Shown: positions 9,521 through 18,286 of the stretch, piece after piece
Numbering within the stretch: the stretch's first letter is position 1
How the letters are laid out: each line of letters starts with the position of its first letter
From: Spirochaetota bacterium
GTDB taxonomy: Bacteria; Spirochaetota; Spirochaetia; Treponematales; Rectinemataceae
Assembly: GCA_029265615.1 (NCBI GenBank)
Contig: JAJUIB010000018.1
Location: 1-54,871, forward strand
DNA: 54,871 nucleotides
Direction of reading: 5' to 3'
Program-made: the position numbers and the translations under genes
Notes under the pieces: generated by a model
What the model was told of the DNA's origin: nothing
Databases searched by the model: none
The model's input: the letters and a program-made list of their open reading frames with translations, nothing else

Positions 9521-10170
9521 GCCTTCCTCCTCGCCTCGAGCTCATCGAGGAGCCCGAGGACCGCGCGGGGGTAGAGCCGATGTTCGAGCGCGTGCACCCG
9601 CGCCTCAATCGCCGAAAGATCCTCCCCGACATCCGCCTGGAATTCACTCTGGGCGATGAGCGGGCCGGTGTCCATACCTGCGTCGACAAAATGCACGCTG
9701 ACGCCGAAACGGCGCTCGCCCGCCTCGAAGGCGCGGCGGATCGCGTCTGCGCCGGGCCAGGCGGGGAGGAGCGAGGGGTGGATGTTGACGATGCGACCCT
9801 CCCAGCGCGCGACAAAGGCGGGCGAGAGCAGGCGCATGAATCCGGCGAGGGCGAGAAGCTCGGCGCCGGATGCTCGGAGTGCCTCGTTGATTTCCGCCTC
9901 GGCGGCATCGCGGGCCGCCAGAACCTCGCGGGGCCGTCCTGGGCCCGCGTAGGGGACATACCGCGCGGGAACGCCGAGGGCCTGGGCTCGCGCCGCGGCG
10001 TAGGCCGCCTTGCGGTCGTACACAAGGAGCACGCATTCGTGGCGCGGCGCGGTAGCCGCATCCTCCGCCACCGGCTCGCCGTGGCGGGGGGTGGGTTGTC
10101 GCCTCAGCGCTTCGACAAGGGCCTGGAAATTCGACCCATTGCCGCTTGCAAGGACGGCGAGTTTAGCCAC
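9517..10170 (-). CDS. purN: Phosphoribosylglycinamide formyltransferase (GART)
   Basis: A 217-aa enzyme that transfers a formyl group from 10-formyl-THF to GAR, third step of purine synthesis. LAVLASGNGSNFQAL at the N-terminus is the phosphate-binding loop. NIHPSLLPAWPG carries the catalytic Asn and His, and FVDAGMDTGPLI the catalytic Asp. An insertion after the first helix (about residues 25-45) makes it slightly longer than E. coli PurN. I take GTG at 10170 (MAKLAVLAS), which overlaps the purM stop by 8 bp. A TTG at 10185 would add five residues. No strong ribosome-binding site is seen, so translational coupling is likely. Confidence 0.93.
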   Translation of the reverse strand: MAKLAVLASGNGSNFQALVEALRRQPTPRHGEPVAEDAATAPRHECVLLVYDRKAAYAAARAQALGVPARYVPYAGPGRPREVLAARDAAEAEINEALRASGAELLALAGFMRLLSPAFVARWEGRIVNIHPSLLPAWPGADAIRRAFEAGERRFGVSVHFVDAGMDTGPLIAQSEFQADVGEDLSAIEARVHALEHRLYPRAVLGLLDELEARRKA

Positions 10171-11125
10171 GGATGACGCGGCCAACGCGGAAGAGCTCGA
10201 CGCCTTCCGTCTTAGCGACGGCGCGGAGCTCCTCCTCGTCCTCGGGTTTCACGACGAGCGCCATGCCGATGCCCATGTTGAAGACCGCGCGCATTTCGGA
10301 CTCCGCGACATTGCCGCCTTTGCGGATCCGGTCGAAAACGGGCGGTTCGGGCCAGTCCCAGCTGAACTCGGCCCGAAGGCCTTTAGGGAGCACGCGGTCG
10401 ACGTTGCCGGAAAGTCCCGAGCCGGTGATGTGGGCAGCCGCAGCGACCTTGCCTGTGCCGATGAGGGCAAGGAGTTCTCGGACATAGATCCGAGTCGGGA
10501 CGAGGAGTTCCTCCCATGCCGCGCGATCATCGGGATCGACGCACTTCCGCGCCAGACTGTAGCCGTTTGAGTGGACGCCCGAACTCGGCATGCCGAGGAC
10601 GAGGTCTCCCGCGGCAATGCGTTCGAGGCGGGGGAGCGCCTTGGCTCGATCGACGACGCCGACTGCGAAGCCCGCAAGATCGAGGTCGTCTTCCGCATAG
10701 AGGTCAGGCATCTCTGCGGTTTCGCCGCCTGTAAGTTCGCAACCGGCGATTTCGCAGCCTTTTACAACCCCCTGGATCACCGCGTGGAGAACTTCCTCGC
10801 GGATTTTGCCACAGGCGATGTAGTCGAGGAATTGAAGCGGCTTGGCCCCGCAGACTGCGAGGTCGTTGACGCTCATCGCGACAAGGTCGATGCCGACGGT
10901 GTCCCATTTCCCGAGCCGCTTAGCGACGAGGAGCTTCGTCCCCACGCCGTCTGTGCAGGTGAGAAGAAGCGGCTCCGCGTAGCCCCTGAGGTCGAGCGGC
11001 GCACCGCCTGCAAAACCGCCAAGACCGCGTGATACCGCGGGCGAGGGGATGCCCTTGATGAACTCCGCGAAGTCGTCGCCCTTTTTGATCGAGACGCCCG
11101 CCTTTTCGTAGTCGAGTCCGCTCAT
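10163..11125 (-). CDS. purM: Phosphoribosylformylglycinamidine cyclo-ligase (AIR synthetase)
   Basis: A 320-aa enzyme catalysing ATP-dependent ring closure of FGAM to AIR. Family marks are LDYEKAGVSIKKGD at the start, CTDGVGTKLLVA, GIDLVAMSVNDLAVCGAKP (metal/ATP site), ELTGGETAEMPDLY and GMPSSGVHSNGYSLARK. The ATG overlaps the purF stop as ATGA, and the ribosome-binding site is GGAAGGA inside purF. Second gene of the purine operon. The window has no purL/purS/purQ, so the FGAM-forming step must be encoded elsewhere. Confidence 0.96.
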   Translation of the reverse strand: MSGLDYEKAGVSIKKGDDFAEFIKGIPSPAVSRGLGGFAGGAPLDLRGYAEPLLLTCTDGVGTKLLVAKRLGKWDTVGIDLVAMSVNDLAVCGAKPLQFLDYIACGKIREEVLHAVIQGVVKGCEIAGCELTGGETAEMPDLYAEDDLDLAGFAVGVVDRAKALPRLERIAAGDLVLGMPSSGVHSNGYSLARKCVDPDDRAAWEELLVPTRIYVRELLALIGTGKVAAAAHITGSGLSGNVDRVLPKGLRAEFSWDWPEPPVFDRIRKGGNVAESEMRAVFNMGIGMALVVKPEDEEELRAVAKTEGVELFRVGRVIRG

Positions 11126-12573
11126 TGTCCTTCCTTTTCGCCTACATCCGGACGGAAAGGGTGGTTTCCATCGAAGCAGGCAGAACAATATCCTTGGGAA
11201 TGTCCGAGCCCCGAAAGGAGCCGATCCACGGGGAGGAAGCGTGCTGAATCCGCGCCGACCTCGCGGGCGATGCCTGCGGCGTCGAGGCGGTTCGAGATAA
11301 GCTCATCTCGAGAGGGGATGTCGATGCCGTAGTAGCAGGGCCATTTGAGTTCCGGCGCCGCGAGGCGGAGGTGGACCTCCTTGGCGCCCGCTTCGCGGAG
11401 CAGGCCCACAATAATGCGGCTCGTGGTGCCGCGCACGAGGGAGTCGTCGATCATTACGACGCGCTTACCCGCGACGACCTCGGGAACCGCGTGGAGCTTG
11501 AGCCGCGCGGCAAGCTCGCGCTGGTCCTTGGTCGGCATGATGAAACTCCGCCCTGCATAGTGGCTTCGGGCGAGGCCGAAATCAAAGGGAAGTCCTGCGC
11601 GACGCGCATAGCCGATCGCGGCGATATTGCCCGAGTCCGGAACGGGGACGACGACATCGGCGCGAAGGCCCGCCGCCTCGTCGAGTTCGGCAAGCATCTC
11701 CCCAAGGCGCACGCGGGCGCCGTGCACTGACTCGCCGAACACCTCAGAGTCGGGTCGTGCGAAATAGATGAGCTCGAAGACGCAGGCGCGGCGCGGCAGG
11801 CGCGGTTCGAGAAAAAAGGAGCGGGATCCTGCACGGTCGACGATAAGCACCTCGCCAGGTGCGATCTCGCGGAAGGGCATGGGACCGACCGCATGGAGGG
11901 CGCAGGTCTCCGAGGCGACATAGGTCGCACCGCCTTTTTCGCCTACGTAGAGCGGCCGAAAGCCCGAAGGGTCGCGGATGGCGACGAGCGCGCCTTCGTG
12001 CATGAGGACGAGGCTGTAGGCCCCTTCGAGGGGGGCGAGGGCCTCGCGGAGAAAGTCCTCGCGCGTCCCCTCGCGCGAACGCGAAATGAGGTGGAGGACG
12101 AGTTCGGAATCGGCGGTGCCCTGAAAAATCGAACCGGCGGCCGTGAGCTCCTTGCGGAGGCGGCCGCCGTTTGACAGGTTCCCGTTGTGGGCAAGCGCAA
12201 GCCGGCCCTTGTTGCAGTCCACGACGATGGGCTGGGCGTTCTGTAGCCCGCCTCCGCCGGCCGTGGAATAGCGCACATGGCCGATGCCGAGCCGCGAGCG
12301 GCGTTCTTCCCGAAGGAAGCGCCCAAGCACGGGAGCGACCATGCCGAGATCCTTGTACCCGCGGTGACGGCCGTCTTCCTCCCATGCCACACCGCAACTT
12401 TCCTGGCCGCGGTGCTGGAGGGAAAACAGCATATAAAAGAGACGTTCGGGAACGTTGAGGGGATCGGGTGAAAAAAGCCCAGCCACACCGCAGTGGTGGC
12501 CCAGGGCAGAACAAGGCTCGTTTTCTGCAAGGGGGTCCGAAGCGGGCTGATGGATGAGGTCGAGAGGCTCCAT
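11122..12573 (-). CDS. purF: Amidophosphoribosyltransferase
   Basis: A 483-aa enzyme for the committed step of purine synthesis, making phosphoribosylamine from PRPP and glutamine. An N-terminal Ntn glutaminase domain is preceded by a 27-residue propeptide. The sequence CGVAGLFSP places the nucleophile at Cys28 after autocleavage. The PRTase domain has the PRPP loop VVMIDDSLVRGTTS. Cysteines in ACVFELIYF, WPCYYGIDIPS and a C-terminal CSAC match the positions that bind a 4Fe-4S cluster in the Bacillus-type enzyme, so an oxygen-labile cluster is expected. First gene of the operon. No obvious ribosome-binding site precedes the chosen ATG; another ATG lies five codons upstream. Confidence 0.95.
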   Translation of the reverse strand: MEPLDLIHQPASDPLAENEPCSALGHHCGVAGLFSPDPLNVPERLFYMLFSLQHRGQESCGVAWEEDGRHRGYKDLGMVAPVLGRFLREERRSRLGIGHVRYSTAGGGGLQNAQPIVVDCNKGRLALAHNGNLSNGGRLRKELTAAGSIFQGTADSELVLHLISRSREGTREDFLREALAPLEGAYSLVLMHEGALVAIRDPSGFRPLYVGEKGGATYVASETCALHAVGPMPFREIAPGEVLIVDRAGSRSFFLEPRLPRRACVFELIYFARPDSEVFGESVHGARVRLGEMLAELDEAAGLRADVVVPVPDSGNIAAIGYARRAGLPFDFGLARSHYAGRSFIMPTKDQRELAARLKLHAVPEVVAGKRVVMIDDSLVRGTTSRIIVGLLREAGAKEVHLRLAAPELKWPCYYGIDIPSRDELISNRLDAAGIAREVGADSARFLPVDRLLSGLGHSQGYCSACFDGNHPFRPDVGEKEGQ

Positions 12574-12604
12574 GCGCGGTTCTAACACGCCCCGCGCGCG
12601 AAGG

Positions 12605-14293
12605 TCAAGGCGCTCTAAAGTTGTTCGACTCTTCCTCCTCGGTTAGCAGTTCGACGGGGGCGCTTTCCGTGTCCGGGGCCGCGGCGGCGGCACTTTCCGC
12701 GCCCGCGAGGGCGCCGGGGAGGGGCGTCTTCACATAGGCGAAGTTGCGTAGCACCTTGACGAGGGTGGCGATGCGGTCGCGGCTCGCCTGGATCTGGGCG
12801 AGGATTTCGCGGTTACGCGCACCGCCGAAGCCGCGGATGTTGGTCACAAGTTCGGGGCTCGCGCGTCGCGCATCCGCAAGCAGTTCGGTGAGCGCCTCGC
12901 CGAGCATGGCGAAGAGCCCGGCCTCGTCCTCGACGATCTCTTTGGCGCGGCCGTTTAAGGCGTCGACAAGCCGCGACAGAAACGAGGCGATGTCCTTGCC
13001 GCGGCGAAGCTCGTCCACATAGCGCCGCATCGCGACAATGGAGACTCGGCCGTTGCCGAGAAGCTGCTCCTCGAAGTCGGCGATGCGGCCGGCGGTACGC
13101 TCGCACTGGTAGAGCACGTTGGCGAGATTATTCTGGAAGCCCTTGTTGTCGAAATACCCTTCGACGAGGAGGCGTTTGATCGGTTCCTTGATCGCGGGCT
13201 CAAAGACATCGTGGACGAAGGTTTTGAGGATGCGGAGCGGCTTCACATACGAAAAGCCGTTCGGGCTTTCCCGGCGGAGAAGGGCGTCGTTTTCGTCGTT
13301 GTAGCCCTCGATCTCCTGTATCTCCCCCTCGCCGAACAGGACCTTGATGTCGGCGGCGACGGCGCTTTCGTGGCGTTCGCGCTGAATGCGCTCGCGATCC
13401 TTTTCGAACTGCTGGGCGAGGCGACGGCGGTAGGACTCCACATAGTCGCGTCGTTCGCGATCGGTCGCGGGCAAGAGGTAAGGATCGCCCGCCGACGCCC
13501 GGGCAAGTGCGAGGAGGATTTCGGGCGAGAGCTTGGTTGTGGAAAGCTCGGCGAGGCGGGCAACGAGCTTTTCGAGCTTCTTTCGCTTGCTCTCGTCCGC
13601 GCCGCCTGAGGTTTTTCGGTCAAGGAGGCGGAGGAGGTTCGCCGTAAGTTCCGCGGAGAATCTGAAGCCCTCAAGGAGGTAGTACAGATCGACAATTTCT
13701 GGCTGGGCCTGCTCGCCCTCCACGGGCGAAAATTCGGGCCGGCGGTTCGGCGTGTCGAGCGAGAGGCCCGGGTCGAAGAGCCCGAGGAGCCGTTCGTAAT
13801 CATGGCGGCAGAGTTCGATAAACCGCTCGATCTCTCCGAGTTCGAGATTGATTTCGCGCGCGGCGAGCGCCTCGACCTCGCCGAGGAACTCCTCGAAGGA
13901 GCGTGCGATGGCATCGAGCTCGCGCTCGGGGTCGAGAGAGGTCCGTAGGCGCTCGGCCATCGCTTCGTAGGCGAAGGAAGCCTTGCGCTCCTGGGTGCCC
14001 TGCGGAAGGCGGCACTCGATGAGGTAGTCGAAAAAGCGCTGCGCGACGCGGGCATCGCTTGCGGCGACGGTGGCGCGCGCAAGGTCGGCGAGGGGCTTGA
14101 GTGCGGCACAAAAGGCGAGGAGCGCCTGGGCGAAGCCGGGCAACACGAGATTCTGTTTCGGCTTGTAGCAGGGCGGCCGGAACGAGCCGAGAAAGTCGTA
14201 GATTTTCTTGAGCTCGGCCCGACGGCGGGCCTCCTCGGGGTCGCGGGAAAAGATGCGCGCAAAAAACGCTTTTATCAATGAAATGAGGCCCAT
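12605..14293 (-). CDS. DUF5312-like spirochaetal protein of unknown function
   Basis: A 562-aa, mostly helical, charged protein without signal peptide. The N-terminus is an amphipathic/hydrophobic helix (LISLIKAFFARIFSRD) that might touch the membrane. The rest is rich in Leu/Glu/Arg with probable coiled coils, and the tail (about 530-562) is acidic and disordered. I recall a family of this length and opening in Treponema (DUF5312); this is memory, not a search result. No catalytic motif can be named. The ATG sits 6 nt after TACAAT with a TTTACG -35, so the mRNA may be leaderless. It lies 31 bp upstream of purF on the same strand, so some read-through into the purine operon is possible. Confidence 0.7.
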   Translation of the reverse strand: MGLISLIKAFFARIFSRDPEEARRRAELKKIYDFLGSFRPPCYKPKQNLVLPGFAQALLAFCAALKPLADLARATVAASDARVAQRFFDYLIECRLPQGTQERKASFAYEAMAERLRTSLDPERELDAIARSFEEFLGEVEALAAREINLELGEIERFIELCRHDYERLLGLFDPGLSLDTPNRRPEFSPVEGEQAQPEIVDLYYLLEGFRFSAELTANLLRLLDRKTSGGADESKRKKLEKLVARLAELSTTKLSPEILLALARASAGDPYLLPATDRERRDYVESYRRRLAQQFEKDRERIQRERHESAVAADIKVLFGEGEIQEIEGYNDENDALLRRESPNGFSYVKPLRILKTFVHDVFEPAIKEPIKRLLVEGYFDNKGFQNNLANVLYQCERTAGRIADFEEQLLGNGRVSIVAMRRYVDELRRGKDIASFLSRLVDALNGRAKEIVEDEAGLFAMLGEALTELLADARRASPELVTNIRGFGGARNREILAQIQASRDRIATLVKVLRNFAYVKTPLPGALAGAESAAAAAPDTESAPVELLTEEEESNNFRAP

Positions 14294-14299
14294 GGGGCT

Positions 14300-14328
14300 A
14301 TTGTAGGGCGAGATCTGCGCCGCGTAAA
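14300..14328 (-). promoter_or_regulatory. Leaderless-type promoter of the DUF5312-like gene
   Basis: On the minus strand: TTTACG (14323-14328), 17-bp spacer, TACAAT (14300-14305), 6 nt, then ATG at 14293. No Shine-Dalgarno sequence. Confidence 0.55.
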
Positions 14329-14370
14329 GCGTGCCTCATGCGCATGCACGCGCCACAGACGGCGCAGGGT

Positions 14371-14868
14371 CTAGCGCGGAGAAGTCCTGAGATAAAAGGG
14401 CTCAGGTCCCGGGGAGAAGAGACGTATCGCTGCCTCCGCCTCGGCGCGGGAGCCGAGCAGGCGTCGCTCCGCAAGGATCGGCGCACGCAGTCTGAGAGCC
14501 AGGGCGATCGCGTCCGAGGGGCGCACCTCGCGGGCGGCCCGGCGGAGTCCGCGGCGGTAGACGAGGCGTGCAAGGGGCGCCGATGCGCCGTGTTCAAGGC
14601 GTGCGACTCCCTCTGGATCACCGTACAGCTCCGCGCGTTCAAGGAGGAGCCCGCTTTCGCGGAAGATATCCGCAAGGAGATCGTGCGTGAGCGGGCGGGG
14701 GGGCGAAATGCCTTCAAGCTCGATGATGATGGCGCTCGCCTCGAAGGGACCGACCGGCACCGGCAACCCCGCCTCGCCCTCGCCGTCTACGAGGAGGACG
14801 AGGGGCGCGCCCTCGCCCGGGGCGACGAAAACGCCATGCACGCGCACATCCACGAAGTCCTTGTCCAT
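14371..14868 (-). CDS. Bifunctional nuclease (BFN/DUF151) domain protein
   Basis: A 165-aa protein with a BFN domain over its first two thirds: VRVHGVFVAPGEGAPLVLLVDGEG, then GPFEASAIIIELEGISPPRPLTHDLL, which are the family's best conserved stretches (a GxxEAxAI helix and a PxPRPxTHDLL block). DUF151 proteins are small cytoplasmic proteins; nuclease activity was reported for plant members, while the bacterial role is unsettled. Here an Arg-rich C-terminus follows (RGLRRAAREVRPSDAIALALR, split by a loop), including the SDAIALALR segment typical of the family. ATG is 7 nt after TATACT, with no ribosome-binding site. Confidence 0.85.
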   Translation of the reverse strand: MDKDFVDVRVHGVFVAPGEGAPLVLLVDGEGEAGLPVPVGPFEASAIIIELEGISPPRPLTHDLLADIFRESGLLLERAELYGDPEGVARLEHGASAPLARLVYRRGLRRAAREVRPSDAIALALRLRAPILAERRLLGSRAEAEAAIRLFSPGPEPFYLRTSPR

Positions 14869-14875
14869 AGCTAGG

Positions 14876-14904
14876 AGTATAACCCGCGCATGCGCCGCTT
14901 TCAG
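14876..14904 (-). promoter_or_regulatory. Leaderless-type promoter of the BFN-domain gene
   Basis: On the minus strand: CTGAAA (14899-14904), 17-bp spacer, TATACT (14876-14881), 7 nt, ATG at 14868. Confidence 0.55.
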
Positions 14905-14951
14905 GTTCAAGGCAGGCGCTGAAGCCGGAGCCGCCAGAGTAAGCGAGTCTA

Positions 14952-14980
14952 TTGACACCTCTAGGGCCGCCGCCTAGACT
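14952..14980 (+). promoter_or_regulatory. Sigma-70-type promoter of cheR-cheB
   Basis: TTGACA (14952-14957), exactly 17 bp, TAGACT (14975-14980), then a T-run and ACGATAG. The expected start of transcription is near 14987, giving a leader of about 45 nt before cheR. The enolase promoter at 20088 has the same plan and a similar TTTTTACG tract. Confidence 0.75.
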
Positions 14981-15030
14981 TTTTTACGATAGCCGCCCCG
15001 GGTGCGTGGGCGGGGAAGGGCGCCGCGGGC

Positions 15031-15846
15031 ATGTCCGACTTTCTTTCTGACGCCGACTTTGAACTGTACCGGAAACTCATCTACGACGAGAGCGGCATAC
15101 ATTTTTCCGCGACCAATCGTTCGATCCTCGAGAGCCGGCTCAAGGAGCGGCTCCGCGAGAAAAAACTCGAAAGCCTTGGCGCGTACTACGAACTCATCCG
15201 TAAGGACAAGGAAGAGCTCAAAACCCTCCTCGATTCGGTGACGACCAATCTGACGCGATTTTTCCGCAACCAGCCGCACTTTGACGCCCTTGAGCACTAT
15301 GTGGTGCCGGAGCTGATGAAGCTCCGCGGCGTCGGTGGGGACCGCAAGCTGCGTTTTTGGAGCGCCGGCTGTTCGACGGGCGAGGAGCCCTATACGATCG
15401 CGATGCTCCTTAAGGAAATTCTTCCGGTCGGATGGACCTGCGAGGTGGTGGCGAGCGATATCTCCCTCAAGTCGCTTATGGTCGGCAAAGAGGGGTTTTA
15501 CCCGGACAGCCGCATCCAGGGTATTCCCGAAGCCTATCTTGCAAAATACTTCGAACGAAAGCCTTCAGGCTACCAGATCAAGGATGAGGTGAAAAAGCTC
15601 GTCCGCTTCGACTACCACAATCTCAAAAACGACTCGGGCCTCCGTGGCCTTGATTGCGTGTTCTGTCGCAACGTCCTCATCTATTTCGACGAGGCCGCGC
15701 AGAAGGCGACGATCGAGCGATTTTGGGAGGCCATGGCCCCTAAGTCCTTTCTATTCATCGGGCATTCTGAGTCGCTGTTCGGGATGAACACGAGGTTCGA
15801 ATTCGTGAAGACCGACTGGGCCTGCTTTTACAAGAAGAGCATCTAG
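15031..15846 (+). CDS. cheR: Chemotaxis protein methyltransferase CheR
   Basis: A 271-aa SAM-dependent methyltransferase that methylates glutamates of chemoreceptors. The N-terminal helical CheR domain (about 1-75) contains LYRKLIYDESGIHFSATNR, and TNLTRFFRNQPHFDAL is the linker motif. The SAM-binding domain has FWSAGCSTGEEPYTIAMLL and later DCVFCRNVLIYFDEA. Length and order are standard, with no TPR extension. cheB follows after 9 bp, so the two reciprocal adaptation enzymes share one transcript from the TTGACA/TAGACT promoter. GGGGAAGGG upstream of the ATG may be the ribosome-binding site. Confidence 0.96.
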   Translation: MSDFLSDADFELYRKLIYDESGIHFSATNRSILESRLKERLREKKLESLGAYYELIRKDKEELKTLLDSVTTNLTRFFRNQPHFDALEHYVVPELMKLRGVGGDRKLRFWSAGCSTGEEPYTIAMLLKEILPVGWTCEVVASDISLKSLMVGKEGFYPDSRIQGIPEAYLAKYFERKPSGYQIKDEVKKLVRFDYHNLKNDSGLRGLDCVFCRNVLIYFDEAAQKATIERFWEAMAPKSFLFIGHSESLFGMNTRFEFVKTDWACFYKKSI

Positions 15847-15855
15847 GGGGATTAC

Positions 15856-16980
15856 GTGCCGGATCCGGTCTCTGTTCTTGTTGTCGATGATTCTGCGCTC
15901 ATGCGCAACCTGGTTTCTAAAATCATCGAGGCCACGCCAGGGCTCAAGGTCGCGGACAAGGCGATGAACGGCCTATTCGCACTCCAGAAGATACCCAAGT
16001 GCGATCCCGACGTCATTGTGCTCGATATCGAGATGCCGGAGATGAACGGCATCGAGTTTTTGAAGGAGCGCAAGCGGCTCGGCATCGAGGTGCCCGTCAT
16101 CATCCTTTCCTCCGTTGCCAAGGAGGGGGCGGCGGTGACGATGGAAGCCCTCGCGCTCGGCGCGGCGGATTTCATCACGAAGCCTTCCGGTTCTGTGTCG
16201 TCCGACATCCATACGGTTGCGGCTGAGCTTGCGCGGCTCCTCCTTGCCTTCGGCGCCGACTATCGCAAGCGGAAGGGCAAGACGCCGCCTGCATACGAGT
16301 TCGAGGCGCCGGAGCGCTTTTTCGAACCAGCTCCCCTCCTCGAGCGGAAGGTCCGTGAGGCGCCACCGCCGCCGCCAAAATCCGCGCGGCAGCCGGGCCC
16401 CATCGAGATCATCGCCATCGGCATTTCTACTGGAGGCCCGAATGCGCTCCGCGAGGTGTTTGCGCGGATCGATGCCGATCTGCCCCAGCCGGTGGTGGTG
16501 GTCCAGCACATGCCGCCCGGGTTCACCGAGGAGTTCGCCCGCAGTCTCGACCGCATCTGCCCCCTCGAGGTGAAGGAAGCCGCCGAGGGGGATCTCCTTA
16601 AGCCCGGCAGGGTGCTTATCGCCCCCGGTGACAAGCATCTCGAGGTTGAAAAGCGGCCCCTCGGCGCCGTCGCGCACCTTTCCGACGCGCCGCCCGTGAA
16701 CGGCCATCGTCCGAGTGCGGATGTGCTCTTTGCGAGTGTTGCGAAGGCTTATGGAAACCGCGCGCTTGGCGTCATCATGACGGGTATGGGACGCGACGGC
16801 GCCCGCGAGCTCGGCTCCATCTACCGGGAGGGGGGCATCACGCTAGGGCAGGACGAAGCCTCGAGCATCGTGTACGGCATGCCCAAGGCCGCCTTTGAGC
16901 TCGGGCATGTGACCGAGCAGGTTTCCCTTGCCGAGATGGCGGGTGCGATCTCACGCCTTGCAAAGCAATATCGTCCTTGA
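15856..16980 (+). CDS. cheB: Chemotaxis response regulator protein-glutamate methylesterase CheB
   Basis: A 374-aa two-domain protein. The receiver domain (about 1-120) has the acidic pair DD at 11-12, phospho-acceptor Asp57 in VLDIEMPEMNG, and the Lys in FITKPSG. After a Pro-rich linker, the methylesterase domain (from about 185) shows the catalytic triad in context: Ser in GISTGGPNALR, His in VQHMPPGFTEEF, and Asp in MGRDGARELG. It removes receptor methyl groups and deamidates Gln when phosphorylated by CheA. The start is GTG after AGGGGG. A strong bidirectional hairpin pair follows the stop. No cheA, cheW or cheY is in the window. Confidence 0.96.
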   Translation: MPDPVSVLVVDDSALMRNLVSKIIEATPGLKVADKAMNGLFALQKIPKCDPDVIVLDIEMPEMNGIEFLKERKRLGIEVPVIILSSVAKEGAAVTMEALALGAADFITKPSGSVSSDIHTVAAELARLLLAFGADYRKRKGKTPPAYEFEAPERFFEPAPLLERKVREAPPPPPKSARQPGPIEIIAIGISTGGPNALREVFARIDADLPQPVVVVQHMPPGFTEEFARSLDRICPLEVKEAAEGDLLKPGRVLIAPGDKHLEVEKRPLGAVAHLSDAPPVNGHRPSADVLFASVAKAYGNRALGVIMTGMGRDGARELGSIYREGGITLGQDEASSIVYGMPKAAFELGHVTEQVSLAEMAGAISRLAKQYRP

Positions 16981-17047
16981 AGTCCGCACGGGGCGCGGAC
17001 TCATATAATGAGCGGGCCGCCCGGATCTAACTCCGGACGGCCCGCTC
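16981..17047. terminator. Bidirectional terminator between cheB and nfu
   Basis: Two hairpins fill the 90-bp gap between convergent stops. One is AGTCCGC/GCGGACT (16981-16987 with 16995-17001). The larger one pairs 17010-17019 with 17038-17047 (10 bp) and continues, after one C/A mismatch, with CCGGA/TCCGG, around a 6-nt loop. Confidence 0.7.
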
Positions 17048-17070
17048 TGCCAGGCTTGCGGCCCGGGCGG

Positions 17071-17295
17071 TCATGCCTGGACGACTTCCTTCACCTCGGG
17101 GATGACCTTTTTGAGGTAGCTTTCCACCCCCTGCTTGAGGGTCATGACGGCCATGGGGCAGGAGCCGCAGGCGCCCGTGAGGCGGACCTTCACGGTGCCA
17201 TCCTCCGCCACGTCGACGAGCTCTATATCGCCGCCGTCCGCCTGGAGGGAGGGGCGCACGTCCTGGATTGCGCGCAGGACTTTCTCCTTCAGCAT
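17071..17295 (-). CDS. NifU-like C-terminal domain protein (Nfu-type Fe-S scaffold)
   Basis: A 74-aa protein consisting only of the NFU domain. The CxxC pair in LTGACGSCPMAVMTLKQGVE is the Fe-S ligand motif, and SLQADGGDIELVDV is the conserved N-terminal half. Such stand-alone proteins carry 4Fe-4S clusters and pass them to targets in the cytoplasm; in this segment PurF would be one possible client (inference). The start is well set by GAAGGAGA. Monocistronic, ending at the double-hairpin terminator shared with cheB. Confidence 0.93.
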   Translation of the reverse strand: MLKEKVLRAIQDVRPSLQADGGDIELVDVAEDGTVKVRLTGACGSCPMAVMTLKQGVESYLKKVIPEVKEVVQA

Positions 17296-17431
17296 CGGGT
17301 TCTCCTTCCCGGTAAATGTAGCGGCCTTCCCTTTCTGCGGTCAAGCTGGCACCGCGAGGCGGCTTGCGGCCTCGTCTGGTCGAGGGCGGCATCGTATGCT
17401 ATGATAGCGCCACTTCCGCGGAGAGGGTCCG

Positions 17432-18286
17432 ATGGCACGCACAATTGTATTTGTCAACCAGAAGGGCGGAGTCGGCAAAACGACCACCGCCATCAATCTT
17501 GGGGCCTACCTCGCCTTGAAGGGCAAGCGTACCCTCCTCGTCGACTACGACCCGCAGGCGAACTGCACAAGTGGCGTGGGCGGTGTCCACGGCGCCAAAG
17601 GCGTCTACGAGGTTCTATCCGGTTCCGCGACCATGGCCGAGACGATCCAGCCGACGAAAGTGGAAAACCTTTCGCTCGTGCCCTCATCCATAGACCTTTC
17701 GGGGGCGACGGTCGAGCTCGTCGACAAGGAAGATTCGAACGGGTACCTGAAACGCGCGCTTGAGCCGGTGCTCCCCTCATACGACTATGTGCTCATCGAC
17801 TGTCCCCCCTCTCTTGGCGTCCTTACCCTCAACGGCCTCGTCGCCGCGGATGAGGTTCTCATCCCGCTCCAGTGTGAGTATTTCGCGCTTGAGGGCCTGT
17901 CGCTCATTCTGAAGACGGTGAGTCTTGTCCAGAAGAGCATCAATCCCCGCCTTGCGGTCGGCGGCATTGTCTTCACGATGTACGACTCGCGGACCAAGCT
18001 CGCCCAGGAGGTCGTCCAGCAGGTGTCAGACTATTTCAAGGACCGCGTGTTCAGGACTATTGTGCCGCGCAACGTGCGCCTTTCCGAGGCGCCGTCCCAT
18101 GGCCTTCCGGTCTGCCTCTATGACCCCTCCTGCATCGGAGCGAAGAGCTATGACTCCCTAGCTCGCGAACTTATCGCGCGGGTGGAGGGCGGCGAGGCGG
18201 GCGAACTCGCCGGGCCCGGCGCGAAAGCGGCCGGCACCGAGGAGCCCGGCCTGTTCGCCGAACTGCGGCGGGGCTCCAATGGCTAA
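17432..18286 (+). CDS. parA: Chromosome partitioning ATPase ParA/Soj
   Basis: A 284-aa deviant-Walker ATPase. QKGGVGKTTTAINLG (about 10-24) has the signature Lys and the P-loop Lys. VDYDPQANCTSGVG and YDYVLIDCPPSLG are the switch regions. Length is that of chromosomal Soj-type ParA without an N-terminal HTH. It should bind DNA when ATP-loaded and be stimulated by ParB. The C-terminal about 25 residues are Gly/Ala/Glu-rich and poorly conserved. GGAGAGGG precedes the ATG. parB starts inside its last codons, so the pair is translationally coupled. Confidence 0.95.
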   Translation: MARTIVFVNQKGGVGKTTTAINLGAYLALKGKRTLLVDYDPQANCTSGVGGVHGAKGVYEVLSGSATMAETIQPTKVENLSLVPSSIDLSGATVELVDKEDSNGYLKRALEPVLPSYDYVLIDCPPSLGVLTLNGLVAADEVLIPLQCEYFALEGLSLILKTVSLVQKSINPRLAVGGIVFTMYDSRTKLAQEVVQQVSDYFKDRVFRTIVPRNVRLSEAPSHGLPVCLYDPSCIGAKSYDSLARELIARVEGGEAGELAGPGAKAAGTEEPGLFAELRRGSNG